Positions 11,774 to 23,582 of a stretch of DNA of 64,000 nt are shown here, piece by piece (within the stretch, counting starts at the first letter, position 1; each line of letters starts with the position of its first letter). Below the pieces are notes generated by a model. The model was not told the DNA's origin, did not search any database, and saw nothing but the letters and a program-made list of their open reading frames with translations. The DNA comes from Clavulina sp. PMI_390. Taxonomy: Eukaryota; Basidiomycota; Agaricomycetes; Cantharellales; Hydnaceae. The translations under genes were made by a program, and so were the position numbers. The DNA is taken from contig WIDE01000075.1 in assembly GCA_015039315.1 (NCBI GenBank), positions 99,047 through 163,046 of the forward strand, read 5' to 3'.

Positions 11774-14030
11774 TTACGGGTATATCCCTCCCCCCACGCG
11801 GGCATGGCGCATGGAGGGTCCACTGACGTTATCGCTCGCGAATTCCGCAACGGTCACACCTGTCATCCATACATCACGGTTGCCCATCGAGTGCGCCCGA
11901 ATGGAGAAAACGAGGATGAGGAACCAGTAGTTCATGAGGACGATCCAGGTAATGAAGGAAAATGACTTCGCAGTCTGGTATTGTGGGCAGAACGAGGTGA
12001 ACATGTTGATGCAGTCAGCTGAACTGTGACCCCAGGCTGATATACCAAACTTAGTGGCATATATAGAATTGGCTGTCGGGCGTTTCATGACCAAGATTAC
12101 ACCAAATTGAACGGCCAAATTGCATCTAGTCAACAGAAGAGCACGCCGATTGGGGAAGTTTTACTGACTTAACCACAAGATCCAGAGGACGCCAATCCAG
12201 CCCAGCTCGACAACCACAAAGGAGGTCGGCGCACCTTTGTGAATGAAATCAATCACGAGCCTGTCGTTTTGATGAGATGAAGGGGAGGAAAAACAAGGTG
12301 GTCGGATGGAGATTCGTAATTGATTGTGTCCCAGAATTGAAGCGGATGGCAAATCAGCGATGTGACATGGAACATCGCCAAGTGGTGAAAATACACAGTA
12401 GATCACCCGCCAAGCAAAGCGTCGGCACCAATTGCATTTCCGATCGAAAATCCAGTCAACCAACGTACGTATGCGTTGGTTCAGGTGATCGATCCCAGCA
12501 AATAGCGGCCACACACAGCGAGAGGGGAAAACGTAGTATCAGTGGTAGATGCATTGAAGCGGATATAGATTGTGAACATAAGACTGAGAAGATCTGATGC
12601 CCACATTAGGAGAAGAGAAGTAATCGTGATGGTAGTGGTGGCAAGACCCAGCTTGGCAAATAGTGGCACAACTGAATGGATACCTTCATCAGGGAAGTTG
12701 AACCAATGGGAAAATTCCTGAGCAAAGTGAGCATCGATCCCTAGAGGGTATGATGAATGATGAATAGGGGCAACAGAACGAGAGATAGATCAAAGTAACT
12801 TGCCAAGCACTATGAGGGAAAAGAGGATCGCAATGCCTAGAAAATCGCTCGGATTGGGACCGCCTCGCAAAATGAAAGGAAAGTATCTCACTAAAGACGA
12901 AGAAACGAGCATGAGTGGGGGTGCTCGCCATATCGGACGCGTATTAATGATGGATTGGTCGGCCGGCCAGACACTGAGTCGGAACAAGCTGGAGGGAAGG
13001 GGGGAAGGAGGGCAAGAGTTAGAAGTGGCAAGGCAGTTCCCCCTACCTCCTCAAGGGATCCTTGTTTGGATGCTGTGCTTTGGGTCTAGCTTCAGCCGCC
13101 GTAAATTGAGGAGCACTCATGTTGAAGTTAGTGAATTGACTTGAGCTATGAACTGAATAGGTATAGAGTCGAGTGTGTTGGTTTACTATCCCCTGGCGTT
13201 GATAAGCCACCAAAAAGGATACAATGGAGTAACAGATGCTACCAGAATGATGGTACGTCTGGCACATCAACAGAGGAGATCCACAGACATGGTTGCATTG
13301 CTGCATATACGCCAACGCTCGCTGATATTCTTCAACACGTATCTCACGAATGGAAGAACTAACGGGCCCGGTCAATTCAATTATTCTGATCATTGATGCA
13401 AGGAAAGGATGTTCAAGCAGGTACACGGATTGATGTCCATAGACCATCAGGTTCATGCTTTGCCTGTTTGACAGCACACTATACTTGATGTCCACGCGTG
13501 ATCCGTTTACCAGCCATGAGCAACAAATGATCGTTTCGAATCACATGAATAGAGGTTCAAGAGACACCGCAGCGAGCACTGTCACGACTTCGAGGTCCAG
13601 AGCCTTAGAAAAGTGAACGATCACAGGCACCTGGCTCCGGACATGTGAGCACTTTGGTTCGAGAGGAGATCAAGGAGAATACGGATGGACGAGGATTCAT
13701 ATTGGCGCAAGGATAATCTTAGCAGAAGTAGGTGCATTTGTGATGCTCGCCGACGATGGTGGTCGGAAGGAGGCGTTCTCCACTATGATTGACACGTGAT
13801 CAATTTTCGCCCCAAGGACGTTGAACCGTGCTGGTTTGGGGTGTCTCCAAGATAGTCGTCCCCTCTCCAGCCATCTTTCGCAGCATTGGCTTATTACCAA
13901 AACTAATGCTCATCTGTGACAAACATGACAAGCTCTAACTTCAGCTGACACAACCAACATGACGTACAAAATGCAACGACCCACCAACCTCAGTTCCTCT
14001 CTTTAACCGAACACCTGGCTTGCTGCTTCT
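11120..14030. repeat. 2.9 kb segmental duplication, unit 2
   Basis: Second copy of the segment at 8190-11095, in direct orientation and immediately adjacent. It carries membrane-protein copy 5 and both its flanks. Confidence 0.7.
11774..12931 (-). CDS. MARVEL-like four-TM membrane protein, copy 5
   Basis: Minus-strand paralogue, sister of copy 4 by position and sequence. It starts MASTPTHARFFVF at 12931. TM2 reads KLGLATTTITITSLLLM near 12650. After a ~370 nt gap come LVIDFIHKGAPTSFVVVELG and TM3 (WIGVLWILWL) near 12250-12160. The last exon has DCINMFTSFCPQYQTAKSF, TM4 (SFITWIVLMNYWFLILVFSI) and the tail ending RHARVGGGIYP, almost the same tail as copy 4. The paired Cys before TM4 are kept in all five copies. 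Whether it is expressed cannot be told from sequence; its frames and splice signals are intact where they can be read. Confidence 0.6.
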
Positions 14031-14769
14031 TAAATATATACCCTAGGGATGTATCATCGCCGAACGCCAATATCTGCCCTTGTTCATTACTATTTCCAGT
14101 GCTATTGATGCTATTGGTGGTCCAGTGTTTATCTAGCAACGAGAGCATGCTTGTCCGTCATGCTCAGCCGTTCTATCGCTACCTGAGCTGAACAGATCGC
14201 TTGCCATAGCTGCTGGTCACCTCGTCATAAGATCTGATTGGTGCTGCCCTCTGGGTTCCATTTCCAACTTAGCCCCATGCACCTCTTGAACGTAAACCAA
14301 TCGGGAGCGAGTTCGGCTGCCAAAGATTCACCGTGTCAGCCTTCCGGCTTGTCCGTATCTACTTCTTATGTCTCAAGCATCACATGTCAGTATGTAGCGG
14401 CTATTGGAAACTGCTGCCCATGCCACGACGTAATATTGTAGCGAATTGACAGCTCTGCATGGGGAAGATGCTGAATGCTCATACCGGTTCATGTGACCAA
14501 CCCACCCGCATTTATCTGATATCCGTCTATTACGTCTACGACCTAGTTGTGAGTTACCGCCAAGCCAGGCACTCACGGACATCCGCGTAAATAGAAACGT
14601 CAAGGCTATAAGTGGCGAGTGGATAAATGCTTGAATATGCACTCCGACCCAAGTTCCCCTTCAGGTATCCTCCATCTCGTCAATACCTGTCAACGAGTCT
14701 GAACTTACCGACTTTCTTACTCCGAACCCAAATTCTCCCTCATCTTCACCCTCCAGACACACTCCCATC
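12932..14769. other. Intergenic
   Basis: The left part is the end of duplication unit 2. The right part holds the promoter of the small secreted protein gene. No other gene recognised. Confidence 0.5.
14607..14614 (+). promoter_or_regulatory. Possible TATA element of the small secreted protein gene
   Basis: TATAAGTG lies 163 bp before the start codon at 14770 and is followed by a long C/T-rich leader. Confidence 0.35.
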
Positions 14770-15175
14770 ATGCGAGTCTCTTCCCTCACTCCCGTCGCCC
14801 TCCTTGGCACACTTATTCAGCTAGTGCCATCGGCGAGTGCCGTAGACTTCCGTATCCTTGTGAAATTCAATCCCAGACACTATCATTCTGGAGACGCATT
14901 CTGCACAAAATGGTTGTCTGCCTGGTAAGCCACTAGAGTTTCTACGATTCTTTGGATTCTCAATCGGCGTAATATTTATTCTCAACACAAAATCGTATTG
15001 AATCATTAGCCGATCCTATACGCCGAAGGATACATCTCTCTATTACATCGGCTCATTGTGTCATCCCGGCGACTACCAGGGAAAGAATAACCACACAGAG
15101 GCATTAGTAACCTGTGTATTTGAGAAGAGTGTGGCGGATGGAGTCGTACACGAGCTTGGCATCCAACATATTTAG
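14770..15175 (+). CDS. Small secreted protein (~106 aa), effector-like
   Basis: Two exons, 14770-14924 and 15010-15175, joined by an 85-nt GT-AG intron (GTAAGC...TTAG). They give one continuous frame of ~106 residues; the junction codon is TGC (Cys). The N-terminus MRVSSLTPVALLGTLIQLVP... is a typical signal peptide ending near SASA, so the mature protein is ~80 aa. It has four Cys (DAFCTKW, the junction Cys, GSLCHPG, VTCVFE), enough for two disulfides. No domain is recognised. Small size, signal peptide and even Cys number resemble fungal effector-type or cell-surface secreted proteins; that is inference. It is isolated in a gene-poor stretch. Confidence 0.55.
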
Positions 15176-18100
15176 CCTTGGAATCGATGAGTCGAGGGGC
15201 AGCTTGCATATAAGGCCAGGGAATTGTAAATGAAGGATAGGAGGGAGAGAGCATCAGGAACCACACTCACCATCAACTGGACTCCAATCGTTGTAAAATA
15301 TTGTTGTATTCAGAATCTACACATCATATTTGTTCGACTCTTCTCATCAGCCCGTATGCAAGGTTAGCCCAAGCCTTAGGAATAGATTCCTGTGTCGAAT
15401 CCTGTCTCCACATGCAAAGAAGGATGCAATACCTACAGCTTTCACGGAATTCGCCTGCTCATAAAGCGCCGCATACCGCGAAGTAGGAATCGTCTGGTTT
15501 ACTCGACGTATATGGTCTGAGGATCGGCATATCCTTTCATTGGAGAAACTGAATAAGAATGGCGCTGGTCTGTCTTGTCTGTTTGGTACTACCCGATGGA
15601 AACGGGATCATACATTCCGCATAGGCTACGATGCGACGCACAGTCCTGTCAGCACCGAGTAATCAAGGGACTCGAATGACCTCATTTTACTTGAATATCT
15701 GAGTCTCGACTAGGCGAATATATCCGCACCAGATGATGATGATGATACCGAGCTCGAGGCTAGCGCTTTCGGAGATGCTTGAGATCAAATGAAGAACAGC
15801 TCGTGAAGATTTGGGTCGACAGCTAGAGCGCCAGTGCCACTGGTCCATATCTGAGGACTCGCAGCCAACCGATTTATCCACAATATCGCCGCTCTCGTTC
15901 CATTCTCCTTCGAGTTCATTTCTGGCACACCAGCGAGTAGGTAGGTGGGAGGAGGCACTCACTGCCTACGTTAGGGCGATAGACCCATTTGAGCACATCA
16001 AATGAGTCCAAACATGGGCCTGTACAGGGTGCCGGATCACTAGGGGCTGCCATGTTTGAAGAGCTTGAAAGGAATAATAGGGCAGTAGAGCTCTGCCAAG
16101 AGATTCTCACCACGATGACGAACATTATCTCACTGCACAAAGCGCCACCAAAGTAGCAGTATCGCTACGCAAAGCACATCCCCCACCAAAGCCTTTAGGG
16201 AGGCCATCAGCCTTGTTCCTGCTCTCTGCTCAGATGTCCCCAATCCTTGAAGATACGATGCCGCCACCCGAGAAAAGAGTCCATATCTCTCCAACGGGCG
16301 AGCTGGTTGGAGAAAACGATGACATTATTGAAATGGGAACGGCACTGGCATAATGCTGCATGTCCTACGTGACGTGGGCAATATTGAGTGTGCTCTAGCT
16401 TCTGTTAACGAAGCGCTGGCAGCTTTCACGTCAGCTCACGATGAGGCTCCTCACGATGATAGCATCGTGACTAGCTTGGATGAAGCGCGCGCTTCAAGGC
16501 AGCTTGGTTCAGCTCCTGAGTTCCTCCGATGAGTAAGAAATGTGACAAGGCTAGTCTAAGGATGCTGTCGAGCTAGAATCTGGCTGGATAGCGGTGTAGT
16601 CGTATAAATAGTTGTTCAGTTCGTCTTGAGCTCATAAATAATAAACCTTAGCTGATGACTGCGAAATTCTAACGTTCTTTCGTATCGCTCGAAATCAAGA
16701 GCATAACTGCGAGCGCCAATAGTCATCCGGGTTTCCGTGAGATATGAAAAGCTTTGTCGCTGCACCTTCTATCGGTGCTGTTATATCGAAGGTGCACTCA
16801 CCTCAACGAGGGAATTATACATCCAATGGCTTCCTCGATGGAGACTAATTGTCAGCGACCATCAGGTGCGTGGAATATCTTCATTACTGTAGGGTCTTAC
16901 ACGATTCACTGCATTATTCCCGAAGATAGACGGATAGCGATGGTACTCCTGCACAGGAAGTATAGAGAACTGGACCACAGGCGGTGTAGCGTCTGCTGGA
17001 ACAGTTGGTTGACATTCTGGAGTGTCAGATAGAACAGAAACTGTTAATGTAGGTGCGCTGAAGGGGCATGTGGACGACTGAGGCCGATGGTATTCGTTAG
17101 TGTCAAGAGTAGAATGCAGCTAGATGGAGCATCGATGATTATGAGCATACGGGAGTGGTCGAAGCGACGACGACATCCATAATTCATTCTTGCATTGGTA
17201 GTACCCATAGTATATACATGAGATTTGGATCTACAGATGATGATGACAATTTGCGAATGCTGAACGAGGATGTGGTCAGTAAACGTCATCGTCCCCACAA
17301 GTGATGAAAGAGAGAACAGCGAAAAAGCACGAGGGAAGGTTCAGAAGGAAGGCAACGGAAGTCTCCACATGGGGTATTGCGCTCTCGGACAGGTGAGACG
17401 TATCTCTTTACATCCGGATTTGTTTCGTCATAATATAAAGCAGAAGGATCAAGAAGACCAAAGGGAGAGTAGGCGAAAAAAAGTGATGGGGAGACTTACA
17501 GAAAGAGCCGGCAGTGAGAATCCTGTGAGGCAATGGGAGCTGCTGGGGGTTAGTTGAGAAATAGCTAGATTGGGTCATCGAGCAGAGCTAGAAGGTCGCG
17601 AAAAGATAGTTTTGGTGGTGGAAGAGCGCGAGCAGTCGAGTTTCTGTTCACGTGACTGATTCACACAACTCAAATCCCAGTAATGCGTCCGACATCGCAG
17701 CTTTGCAGCCAGTTAGCAGTTTGGACAATCCTTGGCCTGTAACGTTGGCGGCTCCATTTCTTGGGGAAACTTTATCGCTACCATCCCACCTCTAGGCTTT
17801 GGGAGGCAGGTATTGCGGCCGCCCATATCGCTCCGATCAATTTGCGGTCAGACCTGACCCCAGATCCGGCATACTTGGTTGCTGCCTTACTCAACAGCCG
17901 AAAAAAATTCAAGGAATCCGACGGTGCCCGGCCGCGAAACTTGCCTATCCAGTTCTTGTTGGAGCAAACTGAAATGTGCGACGGTTGCCAAGGGTTCGGG
18001 ATCGCTTGGCGGGTCGCATTCGTGCGTGGGTTTGATCATCACCCTTCCAGCGAGACGAGGCACATGTGGGATTTTGGGGTAGCTCGTCTTTCGGTACATT

Positions 18101-18590
18101 CATATTCGTGAGTGGTATAATAACGTTGATCAATTCTTGAATGCTGCGGGTACATACTAAGGATGAAGGTTGATGAGACCCAAATACACTCAAATCAACA
18201 TCCTTTTCGTCTGCATTGTCGTCCACCAAGCCCATAATACTGTTCGCGATCAGCAGCCGCCGATAACAACGCACATCATCACTTCTTGATCAAATATGAG
18301 CGCCTCCTTATTTCGTAAAAATTAAGTTCCCATCGTGAATCGATAACTCGAAACATTGTTACGACCGTTTGATGCAACTCGTACGTTGGCAACCGGGAGC
18401 CGGGGATCGGGGATGGAGAAGAGGTATATAACCTGCTCTGGAAATGGACTAACAATCCTCAGCTCGACTGGTCGATCCTCCCCCTCCTTTCGCTTTTCCA
18501 ACACTTTTCCTTGTTCAAACCATCTTAACGACTGGGTCGTTAACTTCTTGCCAATCTTCACCAATCCTTCTATCAACCACACATCTCGTC
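15176..18590. other. Gene-poor stretch, possible gene relics
   Basis: About 3.4 kb with no intact gene I can support. Near 16028-16160 (+) a short stretch reads GAGSLGAAMFEELERNN then VELCQEILTTMTNIISLH. This amphipathic sequence resembles the N-terminal helical part of fungal NLR-type proteins, but the frame breaks quickly on both sides. The remainder has no family resemblance. Confidence 0.35.
18425..18431 (+). promoter_or_regulatory. TATA box of the secreted-protein gene at 18591
   Basis: TATATAA lies 160 bp before the ATG, with a C/T-rich tract between them, as in strongly expressed fungal genes. Confidence 0.5.
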
Positions 18591-19204
18591 ATGAAGTTCA
18601 CTGCTGCCATCTTTGTCTCCGCCGTTGCCTTCCTTGGCGCCTCTGCCGCTCCTTACCATCAAGCTCGCTCAATCAGCGCGCGTGATGTCAACCCGGCCCA
18701 GGTGCTTCAGTTTGGTGTGGCCCAGGGCGTCCGCGATCCCAACGGCAGCGGTGAGTCATATATCGCAATGTTATCCACATTAGCTCATCAATTCTCTTCG
18801 CGTTATAGCCTCTTGCGTTGGCATCAACAACATTTTGATCCCTTGCTCGTGCCCTCCGGATCGGACTGCGTTCATCAATGTGGGCCCTAACCCTGCTGTC
18901 TTCCCCCCTGCCCGAACTAACCTGACACGGAACATAGTCCCTGAACGCAAATGTTAATGCCGGCCACGCCGTGAACAACCCCGGTGTTCCTGTGTCTTTC
19001 CCTAGCGATAACAGTGTTGGTTCCCAGGTCTGTCCCTCTCGCCCATGCCTTGATGTTAGCAGAAAACTTACTTTGTCCTTGACTTCTCAGATTGCAAGAG
19101 TTCAAGCACAGCTTATCACCCTCCAGAACCTTAACGGACCCGGCGTTGGCTGCCCTGCCGTGTCGACCACCTTCTCTGCTGCGCTCAAGGCCCTTACCGG
19201 CTAA
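18591..19204 (+). CDS. Secreted protein of unknown function
   Basis: Four exons read in phase. The first encodes signal peptide MKFTAAIFVSAVAFLGASAA and then a propeptide-like stretch with SARDVNPAQ. The second has SCVGINNILIPCSCPPDR. The third is SLNANVNAGHAVNNPGVPV through FPSDNSVGSQ. The fourth runs from IARVQAQLITLQNLNGPGVG to the stop after KALTG. The mature protein is ~130 aa with four Cys (SCVG, PCSC, GCPA) and no membrane segment or anchor. I do not recognise a named domain; similar Cys-poor secreted proteins with a 'GPGVGCP' C-terminal motif occur in basidiomycetes. Intron ends are standard (gtgagt..ag, gtgggc..ag, gtctgt..ag). A TATA box lies upstream. Confidence 0.75.
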
Positions 19205-22200
19205 AGTAGCACCGCTGTGGTGGATTCTGTTTTGTGCTTCCAGTTTCTTGTGATATTCGCTCGCTTTTGTATTATTGGTTTAGTTTTGGAAAATACGAAT
19301 GGAACTTGTCGCTCACCCCTCCTATTCCTGCTGAACGCCCGTTGTGATCAAACCACGTTTTCGTATACAGTGGCCAACGCTAGTAAATATGCCATCATGG
19401 AACAGCCAATAGCGTTGGTAATGAGAGATACATCATGCTGCTGACATTGATCCGGGACGACATCAGGCTAACCCCCATCTCATAACGACATGACTAGGCA
19501 TCTCGATTGATCTATATTTATGTGATTGCGAAAAGGGTCGCAGACGCAATCTCGGAGAAAGGTAGATGCTGAATTCGGCGAAGCATCTTCATGTATCTTG
19601 AGCGATGAGAAGCTCATACAATAAAAACGACACTGGGCATAAGGCTCTCGAGCCCTTCATGCACAAATAAGCAAGCCTCTAGATAAACGGAGCAATGCAA
19701 ACCTAGCCAAATTACGCCGCGAGCGGAATGTCTTCCTTACAGTTGATTGAGCGGGTAGAACCTTCACAGAGTATCCGTATTGGTCGCTTGTCGTCGTAAG
19801 ATCATCCGATATGGGTGTGAGCAATCGCAGATAACCACTATCAGATCTAGATGACTAGTCCATCGCGGGTATTTCACGGGGCTGGCTCCAGTCAAGCCAA
19901 GTAAGACCGTGAAGATCAATACGTACATGGGCGGCGCACATCAACGAACGTTCGAGAATTGCCATGAGGAGTCGGCAGGATATGCAGCTATGCAAACCTA
20001 AAGCTTACTCAAGGAAATGATAGCGAGCGGCCTCCGCGAGCACCATTGTAGTGGCCAGCAGAGCTTCAGACTCGATGGAGTAGGTAAAGACTACACTTCT
20101 GCTATCGACGATATCGTGTGCCTCTGCGAAAGTTCACAGATTATCCTTGCTCCACGATGACAACCGAAAGGTCTCGGGAGCATTCGGAGCTCAAACAATT
20201 TCGTGCTGGTGAATTATTGACGCCCCCGTGCCCGTTCGTGAGCTGCTAGAGATAGTGCGCACATTCGTCGGAATATTTTAAGTGCTCGTAGTGGCTAGAG
20301 ATATGAACGGAGCACGGCCCGAGATAACAGGGATAGCGATCAATAAGGTCTATCAGGAGCCAAGCCCCCTGTTATTCTTGTTGCATGGGGCACACCACTC
20401 CGTCAGATATCGAGAAGCACAGTGGAGACATGTGAACCAGAGGTGATTGGGTCGATTCTTAAGCCTACCATTGTATGTGGTTGAACTTGCCGATTTCCTT
20501 TTGACAATGGGTCTGATTGCAAGGTCCATTGGCCAAAGGTTCTGACGTCTAAATAGTGGAGGGGTCCAAAAATCGAAGGCAGGCACGAGATGATATCGTT
20601 GGGGGCACGTGATGCCGCCACCCTCTCAATATCCACTTCCTTGGGGCGCCCTTTGCTCCTTCGATTCTATCTCAATGTTTCTCCGGAGACGATCTTCTGT
20701 CGCTAGCCGACCGTCGGTGGTCGGTGCGCACGACAAGGCTTCACCGAAGTCCGTCCGTGGCTCCAGGGAGCATACATTTCCGAAATACCCACCCTTATCA
20801 CGTTATTTTTGGGCAAAACTATGAAATCTCGATGGATAATCTGCTATAGGGCTGATCTACTCACACTAGAATCTCTGCGGCTTGGCGTCTCGAATACTGA
20901 GAAGCATTGAGGCACACCGTCCGGGAGTGAATGGTACACTATGGGATGCGTGAGGATTGGCTGCCCGTCGGCCAACGATATCACGTTATCGCAGGGTTTA
21001 GACTCTGAAGATCGATCTATCCTCACTAGCGATACAACTAGCGGATCATCTTTGACGGTAAAGCCTCGGGACGTCGATATGCAGGTTTGGGGCTGACTGA
21101 CATCTGACGTCTGTTCGCGGTTCATATGAAAGCTCGGGGTAAATATTGAGCGAGCATTACTGACAGGGCTCTCATCAGCACACTGAGGGCCTCTTCGAGA
21201 GCAGCGCTCCAATAATCTCGCAGCAGCTGCTCCAGCTTCAGCTTATTGGCTCCTCGCCCCAGCATTGACTGATGATTGACTTTCTGCGATCCCCATCATA
21301 TTAGTAACCACTGTTCTGCCGCACACCTGCATGTACCTATTTGACTTCCAGCCGCTTGCGGGTAGGTTTGCGATTTGCAACAGTGTGGGCTAGGAGCCTT
21401 TGCGGTCAAAGTTTGTCATGTGTACCTGGTCGATCTCATCTGTGAGCTGCACAGTGCGATCCCCCGCGCATGCGCGGCATGGACGCACGCAGATTGAATG
21501 TAAACTGCACGAGCGCTCCGTGGTTTCGCCTCGATTCACTCCACTGACGCCAAGGACTGATCTGCATCGGGGCCCGTTTGCCATTTTACGGACCGTTAGG
21601 AGAGGGCTCGCGTCAGCTTATGCTATGCGAGGCCAGCTACGCACGCAATTAGTAATGCGCAGCCATCGTTTTTGACGCTCTCAAGCGGAAAACCATAACC
21701 ATACAGCGGAACTCGGAAACCCTGTCGCTGTAGCCTGACCGAGCGCGTATATTCTCCAAGCGAGAATGAATCAATGGTATCTATCGATTATCTTTTTTGA
21801 ACGAGATATGTATGCTTGTAATGGTACAATGTGCTATGGAACGGGAGGGACGAACCGGAAAAAACAATGAAGTAATTGGCAAGGCGGTAGTGTTAGTTAA
21901 TAAGACGAGAAGGCTCTTTCAGTTAATTGTTGCCTCTCAGGTGCGGCAGAGTAGCTAATTCACGAGGAAAATCGAGTCCATATAACGAGGTGGCGCAGGT
22001 GGATGGGTGGGAATAAGAAGTGGGTGAGGAGATACGCCAAGGCAGTAGTAACGCAATGAGGGAGGAGTGCGAGATGGTCAATTGGATGGCCCTGCAGTGG
22101 CTGCTGCTAATTGACGCACGGCGATGTCTGCTCGGATATAGCAGTCATTCGCCTTGGCAGAAGCAGGCCACGGTGTTCAAGCGTGGCGTGGGCAAGTGTG

Positions 22201-22544
22201 CAACCAATCCTTGTCGCAAGGCCTCCGGCTCCGGAATCGCGTGTCAGTAGATAATGATGGAAGGAAACGGATTCTAATGGTGATGATGGGTGATGGGAAG
22301 AAGGGACCGCCGCCACACGAACCCCCATAGGGAGATACATGGGCATGGGATGGACATGTGCAAAGATCGCCGATGTGTCTAGAACCCGAGTCCACACATG
22401 CGAGGCAAACGCGATGCGAATGACCCACATGCATACATTCTGGGATAGCAACCAACAAGGCGTCGTCGTCGCCTCGTCAAGTGCATGAGGAGTTCAAGAT
22501 CTGCCGTTGCCCAACGTGGAGGGGTCTTTCTCGTCTGCATCGCA
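19205..22544. other. Gene-poor stretch
   Basis: About 3.3 kb with no supported gene. It contains a 14-bp perfect palindrome (21464-21477) and otherwise short unrelated open frames. Confidence 0.45.
21464..21477. repeat. 14-bp perfect palindrome
   Basis: CCGCGCATGCGCGG equals its own reverse complement. It is CpG-rich inside otherwise balanced sequence, and no gene adjoins it closely. Confidence 0.6.
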
Positions 22545-23582
22545 CTACTGTGCACCTGCGCTTGCGGCGACCCAGCGATTCCCAGGCGTCATCGCGGGGG
22601 CATACGCCGCAAAGCCAACCGGAGGGGCAAACCAGGAACTGGCACTCGTACCAGCGTTGAGGTTTGTAGCGCCATTGGCCGGATAGTGGCCGCCATCGGT
22701 GCCCGCCGGGGGTGCCATGTACATGGAGGATGAAGCTACCGACGACCCGTGAGTGTGATGTGCATTAGGGAATGCGGGGGCGGCTTGAGAAAGGCTGGCC
22801 GTGGCGGCTAGATAGAATGGGTCAGATGAAGCGAATGTAGACGAATTTGAGGAAGAGGATGCGGGATAGTAGGAGGGGGAGTAGGCAGAGGATTGGGACT
22901 GGGACTGAGGTTGAGCTTGTATGAATGCAGGGCGGGATCGGCTGTGGGGCTGGTGCGGGGGGTTGACATTCGTCGAGTATTGCGAAGATGACGGCTCAAG
23001 CGCATAGTACTGTTCATGCGCCGTGTATGGGTCAGCGGATCCATAGTCGAGCATGATAGTTTCTTCCACTTCTTGCATCTCATCCCAGTCAGACATTTCA
23101 GGTGTCATCATTGTTATCGCAGAAGAGGAGACGACGCTATTGCTCCGCGTTCGGTGTGGAGTGGTGGACCGGGTGCGAGAGGCGGATCTGCTCCTGACCG
23201 GGGTACTTGTCCCCGCGGGCATTGAATACGATGCTGAGTACGCTGAGGATCCCCAGAATGCGGGAGAGGTAGAGGAAGTGGGGGTTTGAGTACCAGAACC
23301 CGAGGCACCGTATGACGCTGAGCCATAGGGGGCCTGGTATGACGTCTGGGTGGGCGATGCAAAGGAGGATGGCATTGGTGCGTTAAATGACTGCAGCGAC
23401 TGGGCGAGTTGTTTCTACACGTAGGAAGAGCGAAGAGTAAATCACTAGTATTTGTGGCAAATACCACAGCCTGGCCGCCGATGTGTGATACATACTTGCA
23501 GCAACGCGAGGTCCATCGCCTCTTGGCCAACGGCTTGGCTTTTGAAGGAGGAAATCAGATCGTCGATGTCGAATTGCGACAT
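22545..23582 (-). CDS. Low-complexity Ser/Pro/Tyr-rich protein
   Basis: Two exons on the minus strand. The first (from 23582) encodes MSQFDIDDLISSFKSQAVGQ followed by EAMDLALLQ. After one intron the second continues KQLAQSLQSFNAPMPSSFAS and runs to the stop at 22545, giving ~307 aa. The short N-terminal part is the only segment with a folded, helical look. The rest is disordered: S/T/P/Y-rich with RSRSASRTRSTTPHRTRSNS-like basic repeats, then an acidic patch (SDWDEMQEVEETIMLDYG) and Gln/Ser tracts. The basic RS-type stretch could be a phosphorylation region or nuclear signal. A TATA-like element sits ~95 bp upstream. Function unknown. Confidence 0.65.
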
